Source of the DNA: Streptomyces sp. NRRL S-87 | GTDB taxonomy: Bacteria; Actinomycetota; Actinomycetes; Streptomycetales; Streptomycetaceae | DNA: 61,225 nucleotides | Assembly (NCBI RefSeq): GCF_000719335.1 | Contig: NZ_JOGB01000049.1 | Location: 1 to 61,225 of the forward strand | Reading direction: 5' to 3' | Part shown: positions 44,085-51,758 of the stretch, piece by piece | How positions within the stretch are numbered: the first letter of the stretch is position 1 | Layout: every line of letters begins with the position of its first letter | Notes under the pieces: generated by a model | What the model was told of the DNA's origin: nothing | The model's database searches: none | The model's input: only the letters and a program-made list of their open reading frames with translations | Program-made: the position numbers and the translations under genes

Positions 44085-46112
44085 GTGAGCAGCGGACGTA
44101 TGGAAGTGTGCCTTGTCGGCGCCGGACCCCGCGGGCTGTCCGTACTGGAACGGCTCTGTGCGCAGGAGCGGAAGTCCCCCCGTTGGGACCAGCTGACCGT
44201 GCACGTCGTGGAACCGGACCCACCGGGCTCCGGCCGGGTCTGGCGGCCTTCCCAGTCCCGGCACCTCCTGATGAACACCGTCGCCTGTCAGGTCACGGTC
44301 TACACCGATGCCAGCGTCGCCATCGAAGGGCCGCTGGAGGAGGGCCCGAGCCTGTACCAGTGGGCCAAGGCGCTGGGCCCCAGCGCGCTGACGCCCGGCG
44401 CGGGCCTGCCGTACGACGACGAGACCCTCGCCGAGGCCCGGGACCTGGGCCCGGACACGTACCCCACCCGCGCCCTGTACGGCCAGTACCTGACCTGGGT
44501 GTTCGGCCGGGTGACCGCCAGCGCGGCCGCGCACACCACCGTCCGCGTGCACGCCTCGCGCGCCGTGGCCCTCGAGGACGCCGAGCCGGGTGCGGGCCCC
44601 GGCGGGGCGCAGACCGTGCTCCTGGAGGACGGCACCCGGCTGACGGGCCTGGGCGCGGTGGTGCTCGCGCAGGGCCACGTGCAGGTGCGGCCGACCCACA
44701 CGGAGCGGGAGTTCGCCGCGTACGCCGACCGGCACGGGCTGACCTACGTCGCGCCGAGCAACCCGGCGGACGTCGACCTGTCAGGCGTCGCCCCCGGCGA
44801 GACGGTGCTGCTGCGCGGCCTCGGCCTGAACTTCTTCGACTACATGGCGCTGTTCACGCACGCCCGCGGCGGGCTGTTCGAGCGCGTCGACGGCCGTCTG
44901 GTCTACCGCCCCTCGGGCCGCGAGCCGCGGCTGTACGCGGGCTCCCGCCGCGGCGTGCCGTACCAGGCGCGCGGCGAGAACGAGAAGGGCGCGCACGGCC
45001 GCTACCACCCGCGGCTGCTGACCACCGACTTCGTGGCGGCACTGCGCGCCCGGGTGCGGGACGGGGAGCCGATCCGCTTCGGCACCGAACTGTGGCCCCT
45101 GGTCTCCAAGGAAGTGCGCACCGTCTACTACGAGACGCTGCTCGCGCGGCGCGCCGAACCGGCCGCGGTGGCCGCCTTCGCGGAGGCGTTCCTGCGGGCC
45201 GGTGAGGGCGGCGCCGAGGACGCGCTGCTCACCGCGGCCGGTATCGGCGACGACGAGCGCTGGGACTGGGACACGGTCGCCCGGCCGTACGGCGAACGGA
45301 CCTTCAGGGACCTGGCCTCCTTCCGCGGCTGGCTGCGCGGCTACCTCGACGAGGACGTGCGCCGGGCCCGGGAGGGCAACGTCAGCGGCCCGTTCAAGGC
45401 CGCCCTGGACCTGCTGCGGGACCTGCGCAACGAGCTGCGCCTGGCGATCGACCACGGCGGCCTCGACGCCGACTCCCACCGCGACGAGCTCGACCGCTGG
45501 TACACGCCGCTCAACGCCTACCTGTCGATCGGTCCGCCGGCCTCCCGCATCGAGGAGATGGCCGCCCTGATCGACGCGGGCGTCCTCGACGTGACCGGTC
45601 CGGGGCTGCACGTGGCTGCCGACGCCCTCGACCCCGCGGGCCCGGCCTTCGTCGGCACCTCACCGGACATCGCCGAACTGCGGGTGCGGGCCACGGTGCT
45701 GATCGAGGCCCGGCTGCCGGAGATCGACCTGCGGCGCACCGCCGATCCGCTGATGGCCCGGCTGCTGAGCACCGGTCAGGCCCGGACCCACCGCGTCGCG
45801 GGCGCGGACGGCTCGTCGTACGAGACCGGCGGCCTGGCCGTGTCGGAACGCCCGTACCACCTGCTCGACGGCCAGGGGGTGCCGCACCCCAGGCGGTTCG
45901 CGTACGGGGTGCCCACCGAGGCCGTGCACTGGGTGACCGCGGCCGGCATCCGGCCGGGCGTGGGCTCGGTGACGCTGGAGGACTCCGACGCCATCGCGGC
46001 GGCGGTGCTGGAACTGCCGGAGCTGCGCCCCGCGCTGCGGCTGCCCGGGGCGCCGGCGGTCGCGGCGGGGCGGGCGCTGTCCGGCAACGCGGGCGCGGGG
46101 GCGATCGCGTGA
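44085..46112 (+). CDS. FAD/NAD(P)-binding monooxygenase, CreE/FzmM-like nitrosuccinate synthase
   Basis: This 675-aa protein has an N-terminal dinucleotide site VCLVGAGPRGLSVLERL, then PPGSGRVWRPSQSRHLLMNT, ALYGQYLTWVFGRV and GAVVLAQGHVQVRPT, the layout of the large FAD/NAD(P)-binding family that includes CreE (cremeomycin) and FzmM (fosfazinomycin). Those enzymes oxidise the amino group of L-aspartate to nitrosuccinate. It overlaps the CreD-like lyase gene by 4 bp, the same pairing as in known nitrous-acid pathways, which makes the assignment much stronger than sequence alone. GTG 44085 is used; the next Met is six codons in. Confidence 0.85.
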   Translation: MSSGRMEVCLVGAGPRGLSVLERLCAQERKSPRWDQLTVHVVEPDPPGSGRVWRPSQSRHLLMNTVACQVTVYTDASVAIEGPLEEGPSLYQWAKALGPSALTPGAGLPYDDETLAEARDLGPDTYPTRALYGQYLTWVFGRVTASAAAHTTVRVHASRAVALEDAEPGAGPGGAQTVLLEDGTRLTGLGAVVLAQGHVQVRPTHTEREFAAYADRHGLTYVAPSNPADVDLSGVAPGETVLLRGLGLNFFDYMALFTHARGGLFERVDGRLVYRPSGREPRLYAGSRRGVPYQARGENEKGAHGRYHPRLLTTDFVAALRARVRDGEPIRFGTELWPLVSKEVRTVYYETLLARRAEPAAVAAFAEAFLRAGEGGAEDALLTAAGIGDDERWDWDTVARPYGERTFRDLASFRGWLRGYLDEDVRRAREGNVSGPFKAALDLLRDLRNELRLAIDHGGLDADSHRDELDRWYTPLNAYLSIGPPASRIEEMAALIDAGVLDVTGPGLHVAADALDPAGPAFVGTSPDIAELRVRATVLIEARLPEIDLRRTADPLMARLLSTGQARTHRVAGADGSSYETGGLAVSERPYHLLDGQGVPHPRRFAYGVPTEAVHWVTAAGIRPGVGSVTLEDSDAIAAAVLELPELRPALRLPGAPAVAAGRALSGNAGAGAIA

Positions 46113-47551
46113 GCCGGGCCGCCGACCGCCCCGCGGGCCCGGACACGGGGCTGCTGTCCCCGGTCCGGGCCGGCACCCCCGTCGAGGCCGCCGTCGCGGA
46201 CGACGCATGGGTGCAGGCGATGCTCGACGCCGAGGCCGCGCTGGCCCGCGCCCAGGCGCGGTGCGGCACGGTCCCGCCCGCGGCGGCCGCCGCGATCACC
46301 GCCGCCGCCCGGGCCTCGGACTTCGACACCAGGGCGCTGGCGCTGGCCTCGCGGGAGACCGCCAATCCGGTGGTGGGACTGGTCGCGGCGCTCACCGCCC
46401 GGGTCGCGGCCCGCTCCCCGGAGGCGGCCGAGTACGTGCACCGCGGCTCCACCAGCCAGGACGTCTTCGACACCGGCGCGATGCTGGTGGCGACCCGGGC
46501 CCTGCGGCTGATCGTCGCGGACCTCAGGGCGGTGGCCGAGGCCCTCGCCGTCCTGGCGGCCGAGCACCGGGACACGGTGATGGCGGGACGCACCCTCGCC
46601 CTGCACGCCGTCCCCACCACCTTCGGGCTGAAGGCGGCGGGCTGGCGCCAGCTGGTCCTGGAGTCCGCCGAGCGGCTGGAGCGCCTGGCCCGGGGCGGCC
46701 TGCCGGTCTCCCTGGGCGGCGCGGCCGGCACGCTGGCCGGCTACCTCCAGTACGCGGGCGACGACGCCGACCCGGCGGCCGTGCTCGCCGACCTCGTGGC
46801 CGCCTTCGCGGACGAGACCGGGCTGGCCGCACCGGTGCTCCCCTGGCACGCGCTGCGCACGCCGGTCGCCGACCTGGGCGCGGCCCTCGCGCACACCGCA
46901 GGGGCGCTGGGGAAGATCGCCGCCGACGTGCTGGTGCTGGCCCGCACCGAGATCGGGGAGGTGGCCGAGCCGGCGGTGGCCGGGCGGGGCGCCTCCTCGG
47001 CGATGCCGCACAAGCGCAACCCGGTGCTGTCGACGCTGATCCGCTCCGCCGCCCTCCAGGTGCCGGCGCTGGCCGCCGTCCTCGCGCAGTGCCTGCCGCA
47101 CGAGGACGAGCGGTCGGCGGGGGTCTGGCACGCCGAGTGGCAGCCGCTGCGCGAGGCGCTGCGGCTGACCGGCGGGGCCGCGCACACCGCCGTGGAGCTG
47201 GTCCGCGGGCTCACCGTGTGCCCCGAGCGGATGGCCGGCAACCTCGCGGCCACCGGCGGGCAGCTCGTCTCCGAGCGGGTCTCCGCCGTGCTCGCCCCGA
47301 GGCTGGGCAAGGCGGCCGCGAAGGAACTGCTGACCCGGGCCTCGCTGCGGGCCGCCGAGACCGCCCGCCCGCTGGCCGCCGTACTGGCGGAGTCCGAGGC
47401 GCTGCGGGGGGTGCTCACGCCCGCGGAGCTGACCGGACTGCTCGACCCGGCCGGATACACCGGTACGGCCGGCCCGCTGGTCGACCGGGCGCTGGCCGGC
47501 TCGGCGCCGGTGCCCAGGAAGACGGTGGGCCGCACCGCCTGCGTGGTCTGA
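46109..47551 (+). CDS. Aspartase/fumarase-superfamily lyase, CreD/FzmL-like nitrosuccinate lyase
   Basis: This 480-aa lyase has the three superfamily regions: VHRGSTSQDVFDTGAMLV, TLALHAVPTTFGLKAAG, and the signature loop GASSAMPHKRNPVLST. CreD-type enzymes eliminate nitrous acid from nitrosuccinate to leave fumarate. The alternative, 3-carboxymuconate cycloisomerase, is less likely given coupling to the CreE-like gene (overlap at 46109-46112). The product nitrite would supply one nitrogen of the N-N bond. It faces a strong terminator and the convergent regulator gene. Confidence 0.86.
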   Translation: MSRAADRPAGPDTGLLSPVRAGTPVEAAVADDAWVQAMLDAEAALARAQARCGTVPPAAAAAITAAARASDFDTRALALASRETANPVVGLVAALTARVAARSPEAAEYVHRGSTSQDVFDTGAMLVATRALRLIVADLRAVAEALAVLAAEHRDTVMAGRTLALHAVPTTFGLKAAGWRQLVLESAERLERLARGGLPVSLGGAAGTLAGYLQYAGDDADPAAVLADLVAAFADETGLAAPVLPWHALRTPVADLGAALAHTAGALGKIAADVLVLARTEIGEVAEPAVAGRGASSAMPHKRNPVLSTLIRSAALQVPALAAVLAQCLPHEDERSAGVWHAEWQPLREALRLTGGAAHTAVELVRGLTVCPERMAGNLAATGGQLVSERVSAVLAPRLGKAAAKELLTRASLRAAETARPLAAVLAESEALRGVLTPAELTGLLDPAGYTGTAGPLVDRALAGSAPVPRKTVGRTACVV

Positions 47552-47560
47552 GGACGCGAT

Positions 47561-47602
47561 CGCGGGCGTCGCCGGCCCGTCACGGGACCGGCGACGCCCG
47601 CG
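47561..47602. terminator. Long hairpin terminator
   Basis: A 15-bp stem (47561-47575 with 47588-47602) has a 12-nt loop that can pair further (CCCGT with ACGGG). It follows the lyase stop by 9 bp and lies in the convergent gap to the regulator gene. Confidence 0.8.
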
Positions 47603-47706
47603 GCGGCGGGGCCGTGCCCGATCGGGGACCCGGTGCAGGGGGGCCGGGGCTTGGGCTGGGGCCGGGGCTGAAACTTTAGGCTGGAACTTTGGGCTGGGGC
47701 AGGGTG

Positions 47707-48630
47707 TCAGACGGTGCCGAGGCGGAAGCCGACGCCGCGGACGGTGACGATCCAGCCGGGGTCGCCCAGCTTGCCGCGCACGCTGCTCACGTGGGTGTCC
47801 ACGGTGCGGCGCGACCAGGAGTCGCCCCACACCTGCTGGAGCAGCTGCCGGCGCGGGACGACGGCGTCGGGATGCTGCGCCAGCAGGCACAGCAGGTCGA
47901 ACTCCTTGCGCGTGAGGGTGACCGGCGCGCCGTCGACGGTCACCTCGCGGGAGCCCACGTCGATGCGCAGCCGGCCGTGCCGGAGGATCTCCTGGACCGG
48001 GCCCGCGGTGGCGGCCGGCTGCCACTGCACGCGGCGCATGACGGCCTCGATCCGGGCCATCAGCTCGCGGATCCCGAAGGGCCTGGTGACGTAGTCGTCC
48101 GCGCCCGCCTGGAGTCCGAGCACGCAGTCGATCTCGGACTCGCGCGAGGTGACGATGATGAGCGGCACCCGGCTGACCGACCGGATCGCCCGGCACACCT
48201 CCAGCCCGTCCAGGTCCGGCAGTTCGAGGTCGAGCAGGACGAGGTCGGCACTGCCGTAGGCCTGCAGGGCCGCGCCGCCGTGGGCCGCCCTGGTGCAGGT
48301 GTGGCCGTGCCGGCGCAGCTGGTTCGACAGCCCGTCCCCGGCGTCGGCGCCCACGACCAGGATGCGGCGCCCGGAGACCGCGGGCGCCGGACGGGGGGCG
48401 GCCCCGCCCAGGACGTCGCGCAGCGACGTCGGCCCGGGGGCGCCCGGGACGGGGGCGCCCGGGACGGGGCTCCGCTGGCCGAGCACGTGCTGGCCGGGGG
48501 GCCACGGCCCGGGGGATCGGGGGCTCGGCCGCACCTCCCGGACCAGCGGGCGGGCCCGCGTCCCCTCGTGCTCGGGGTGCGGAGCGGACGTCTGGTGCTC
48601 CGGCAGTACCTGCGCCTGAACCTGACTCAT
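47707..48630 (-). CDS. Atypical OmpR-family response regulator, JadR1-like
   Basis: This 307-aa protein has three parts: an N-terminal Pro-rich extension of about 85 residues, a receiver domain (RRILVVGADAGDGLSNQL, LVLLDLELPDLDG with Asp134, IIVTSRES, DDYVTRPFG), and a winged-helix effector (VTLTRKEFDLLCLLAQ, RRTVDTHVSSVRGKLG, VRGVGFRLGTV). The acidic pair that binds Mg is not in its usual form, and the conserved Lys is Arg in YVTRPFG, so it is probably not phosphorylated. JadR1 and relatives in angucycline clusters lack phosphorylation in the same way and instead sense end products. No partner kinase is nearby. Confidence 0.88.
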   Translation of the reverse strand: MSQVQAQVLPEHQTSAPHPEHEGTRARPLVREVRPSPRSPGPWPPGQHVLGQRSPVPGAPVPGAPGPTSLRDVLGGAAPRPAPAVSGRRILVVGADAGDGLSNQLRRHGHTCTRAAHGGAALQAYGSADLVLLDLELPDLDGLEVCRAIRSVSRVPLIIVTSRESEIDCVLGLQAGADDYVTRPFGIRELMARIEAVMRRVQWQPAATAGPVQEILRHGRLRIDVGSREVTVDGAPVTLTRKEFDLLCLLAQHPDAVVPRRQLLQQVWGDSWSRRTVDTHVSSVRGKLGDPGWIVTVRGVGFRLGTV

Positions 48631-48773
48631 GCCTCCCCCGGGGGTCGTGGCGGGTCCGGACCGGTCCGGACGCCTCCCGCCCCGACGCTAGCGGCACGTG
48701 GTCGAATCCTGGTGCAGCGCCCGTCCACGGGTGCCGGGCCGTCCGCCGGTCCGGTCCGCGGCCGGCACCCGCG

Positions 48774-49817
48774 CTACACCGCGAACACCTCGGTGGCGCT
48801 GTGGTTGGGGTCGCCCGCCCGCAGGTGCAGCTCGCCCGCCCCGGGCAGCATGACCACGGAGGCCACGGTCCGCTCCAGGCGGAAGTCCCCGTGGGCGGCG
48901 ATGCACACCGGCGGCCGGGACAGTACGGCGAAGTGCTCCTCCGGGGCGGCCTGCGGGCCGAGTCCGGCCAGCCCCTTGGCCACGGCCTCCAGCCGCTCGT
49001 CGGAGTTGACCCGGTCGGGCGCCGACTGCCGGTCGAGCGGGGTGAAGTCCTCGTGCAGGTAGTGGTTGGTGTGCACGGCCTCCCGCGCGGCGGGCTCGGT
49101 CACCCGCAGCTCGGTCCCGCACACCTCGGCGTACACCGCGCGCCGCCGGTCGCACAGCACCAGGTTGCGCGAGCTGGACAGGGTGAGCCCGGCCAGCATC
49201 TCCAGGGCCTCGTCCACGCTCCCGGCACCGTCCAGCAGGTGGCGGATGGCCAGGTAGGGGGTGACGCCCGGCCGCCACTGGCCGTCGGTGACGAGGTTCA
49301 GCCCGATGGCCAGCCCGTCGCTGTTCATGCCCAGGTAGCCGAGCAGGCCCGCGAAGCTGAGCACCGTCACCCGGCGCGGCGCCCCCGCGCGGGCCAGCGA
49401 CAGCACCGCGATGTGGCTGTCGATGTCCGCGTTGAGGTCCACCGTCTGCGCCAGCACCGGCCGGGCGGCCGGCCCGGTGCGCGCGTAGGACGTGCAGTCA
49501 CCGGCGGTGGGCACCCCGGTGTAGCCCATCACCTCGCGGCGCAGCTGCAGCAGCCACGCCTCGTCCTCGGAGATCCCGGCCCCCGCCGCCAGCCCCGCCA
49601 CCTCCTCGGCCAGGTCCGGGACCGCCGCCGTGATCGCCGCCCGGTACGCGGAGATCGACGGGAGCAGCCCGGTGAACGTCAGCGGCGTGTCGGTGAGGTG
49701 GGCCAGCCGGGCCAGGCCGTCGTCGAGGAACGCCCGCAGCGGGCCGGCGAGGGCCGTCCCGTGGGCGTGCCCCAGCTCGAAGGGGGTGCCGACGGCCTTG
49801 ACGTACGCGACGCTCAT
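48774..49817 (-). CDS. C45-family autoproteolytic acyltransferase/amidohydrolase (Ntn hydrolase)
   Basis: This 347-aa protein matches the acyl-CoA:6-aminopenicillanate acyltransferase/C45 peptidase family: GTPFELGHAHGTALAGPLRAFL at the start, the self-processing and nucleophile site GDCTSYARTG (Cys108; the residue before it is Asp, Gly in the penicillin enzyme), AQTVDLNADIDSH and MNSDGLAIGLNL. After autocleavage Cys108 would act as N-terminal nucleophile on amides. Its start overlaps the stop of the broken acetyltransferase. In an N-N cassette it could cleave acetyl or glutamyl from a hydrazide, or transfer an acyl group; that role is inferred from context. Confidence 0.85.
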   Translation of the reverse strand: MSVAYVKAVGTPFELGHAHGTALAGPLRAFLDDGLARLAHLTDTPLTFTGLLPSISAYRAAITAAVPDLAEEVAGLAAGAGISEDEAWLLQLRREVMGYTGVPTAGDCTSYARTGPAARPVLAQTVDLNADIDSHIAVLSLARAGAPRRVTVLSFAGLLGYLGMNSDGLAIGLNLVTDGQWRPGVTPYLAIRHLLDGAGSVDEALEMLAGLTLSSSRNLVLCDRRRAVYAEVCGTELRVTEPAAREAVHTNHYLHEDFTPLDRQSAPDRVNSDERLEAVAKGLAGLGPQAAPEEHFAVLSRPPVCIAAHGDFRLERTVASVVMLPGAGELHLRAGDPNHSATEVFAV

Positions 49818-50276
49818 GCGGGGGTGGCCGCCTTCTTCGGGCCTTGGGAGAGGGCGGCGAGCACCTGCGGCCACTCGGCGCGCAGGATGCTGTAGAAGAC
49901 CGCGTCGCGGCGGCGGCCGCCCGGCATGTAGTTGAAGGAGCGCAGGGTGCCCTCCTCGGTGGCGCCGATGTTGCGCAGCCCCTTGCGGCCGGCGGTCCTT
50001 CTCGGCGAAGCTCAGCAGGCTCATGCTGCCGGCGATCCGGCCGCTCTGCCGGTCCCGGATCACGTAGACGGCGCGGCGGCCGGCCGCGTGCTCGGCGAGG
50101 TTGGAGTCGAAGAACGTCTCGAAGTCGGCGTCGTCGCCGACGACCACCGTGAAGTAGCGCCAGATCTCCGGGTCCAGGGCCACCGCGCGGACGCCCTCAC
50201 GGTCGTCCTCGCTGATCGGGGTCAGCAGGACGTGCTCGTTCTCCAGGGTGGTGGCGACTTTCTCGGACCAGCTCAT
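49814..50276 (-). pseudogene. GNAT N-acetyltransferase with internal deletion and frameshift (FzmQ/KinN-like)
   Basis: From ATG 50276 the frame reads as a RimJ/RimL-type GNAT up to RIAGSMSLLSFAEKD (about residue 93). Sequence from about 49987 to the stop at 49814, in another frame, encodes the matching C-terminus (KGLRNIGATEEGTLRSFNY, DAVFYSILRAEWP). The missing middle, roughly 40-45 residues, contains acetyl-CoA binding motif A, so the gene as written cannot make an active enzyme. As written, ribosomes would instead read through in frame into the C45 gene. The intact enzyme would be expected to acetylate hydrazine. The break at about 49,986-49,996 may be natural or an assembly collapse. Confidence 0.85.
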
Positions 50277-50356
50277 AGGGGGGCTCCGTGTGGGCGAGTA
50301 GCGGACAGAAGGTCAGTGTGGACGGCCGGGGAGACCGTTCCAAGAGCACTCGGTGA

Positions 50357-51643
50357 TCACTCAGCCAGCTTGCGAAGCTGCTCCAACCGGGTGTGCACCA
50401 CACCGTGGTTGACGAGGAAGTCCTCGGGCGTCCGGGGGCTGGTCTCGATGCCCTCCTCGGCCAGCGCCTCGCCGAAGTTCTGCCCGTACTCGGCGGTCTT
50501 CCGGGCCGCCGACTGCACCGCGCGGTACGCCTGGTCGCGCTCGACGCCCGCCTCCAGGAGCTCCACCAGCACCGACGAGGAGCACACCAGGCCGTGGGTG
50601 GCGGCCAGCGAGTTGCGCATGTGGTCCGGGTTGACCCGCAGGTTCTCCAGGATCTCGGCGGCCTTGACCGTCTGGAAGTGCGCCACGGTCATCGCGTCGG
50701 GCAGCAGGACCTTCTCCACCGCCTGGTGGGCCAGGTCCCGCTCGTGCCACAGCGCCACGTTCTCCAGCGCCATGTTCGCGTACCCGCGCAGCAGCCGCGC
50801 CAGTCCGCACAGCAGCTCGCTGCCGGTCGGGTTGGCCTTGTGCGGCATGGCGCTGGAGCCCTGGTACGCCTCCACCCGCTGCTCCTCCACCTCGCGCACC
50901 TCGGTGCGCTGCAGCAGCCGCAGTTCCAGCGCGATCTGCTCGATGCAGGCGCCCAGCGCGGCCACCGCCTGCAGCAGCTGCGCGTGCCGGTCGCGGGAGA
51001 CGACCTGGCTGGGGGAGGGCTCCACGCCCAGGCCCAGCTGCGCGCACACGTACTCCTCGACGGCCGGGTCGATGAGCGAGTACGTGCCCACCGCGCCGGA
51101 GACCGTGCCCACCGCGACCGCCTCGCGGGCGGCCACCAGCCGCTCCAGGGACCGCTCGACGGCGAACGCGTAGCCGCCCAGCTTGTGGCCGAAGGTGGTG
51201 GGTTCGGCGTGCACGCCGTGGGTGCGGCCCACCATGACGGTGTCCCAGTGCTCGAAGGCCCGCTCGACCAGCACCGAGCGCAGCCGCCGCCCGGCGGAGA
51301 GGAGGACGTCGCAGGCCTGCGCCAGGGTGAAGCCGAGGGCCGTGTCGACCAGGTCGTAGCTGGTCATCCCCAGGTGCACCCAGCGGGCCGAGGACTCCGG
51401 CATCTGCTCCGTGTAGGCGGTGAGGAACGAGAGCACCTCGTGGTCCCGCTCCTTCTGGATCTCCACGACCCGGGACGGCAGCGGGGTCTTGGCCGCGCGC
51501 ATGTCGTCGAGGACCTCGGCGGGTACGCGGTCGAGCCGCACCTGTGCCTCGGTCGCGAGGATCTCCACGCGGACGTAGGTCTCGTACCGGTACTCGTCCG
51601 AGAAGAGGCTCGCCATCTCGGGCAGGGTGAAACGAGGAATCAT
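50357..51643 (-). CDS. Adenylosuccinate-lyase-like enzyme, probable hydrazinosuccinate lyase (FzmR/KinM-like)
   Basis: This 428-aa aspartase/fumarase-superfamily enzyme has WVHLGMTSYDLVDTALGF, VGRTHGVHAEPTTFGHKLGG and the signature YQGSSAMPHKANPTGSELL. It is closest in overall layout to bacterial PurB. The purine pathway copy would not be expected here, and in fosfazinomycin and kinamycin clusters the PurB-like protein releases hydrazine from hydrazinosuccinate, giving fumarate. It is placed in a minus-strand operon between the glutamine-synthetase-like and acetyltransferase genes, as expected for that role. ATG 51643. Confidence 0.85.
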   Translation of the reverse strand: MIPRFTLPEMASLFSDEYRYETYVRVEILATEAQVRLDRVPAEVLDDMRAAKTPLPSRVVEIQKERDHEVLSFLTAYTEQMPESSARWVHLGMTSYDLVDTALGFTLAQACDVLLSAGRRLRSVLVERAFEHWDTVMVGRTHGVHAEPTTFGHKLGGYAFAVERSLERLVAAREAVAVGTVSGAVGTYSLIDPAVEEYVCAQLGLGVEPSPSQVVSRDRHAQLLQAVAALGACIEQIALELRLLQRTEVREVEEQRVEAYQGSSAMPHKANPTGSELLCGLARLLRGYANMALENVALWHERDLAHQAVEKVLLPDAMTVAHFQTVKAAEILENLRVNPDHMRNSLAATHGLVCSSSVLVELLEAGVERDQAYRAVQSAARKTAEYGQNFGEALAEEGIETSPRTPEDFLVNHGVVHTRLEQLRKLAE

Positions 51644-51758
51644 GGGACAGCCTTCGTCGGTTTGTGGTGGTGGTGGCCGGCGGGGCGGCCACCGTGCGGG
51701 GTGGCGGACGGTGGGGCGGCGGCGCGCGCCCACCCCGCGCGACGGGGGTCGCGGGGTG

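Noticed and set aside
46109..47551. 3-carboxy-cis,cis-muconate cycloisomerase
   Set aside because: It is the same superfamily and many annotations use this name, but no protocatechuate pathway genes are present and the gene overlaps a CreE-like oxidase gene.
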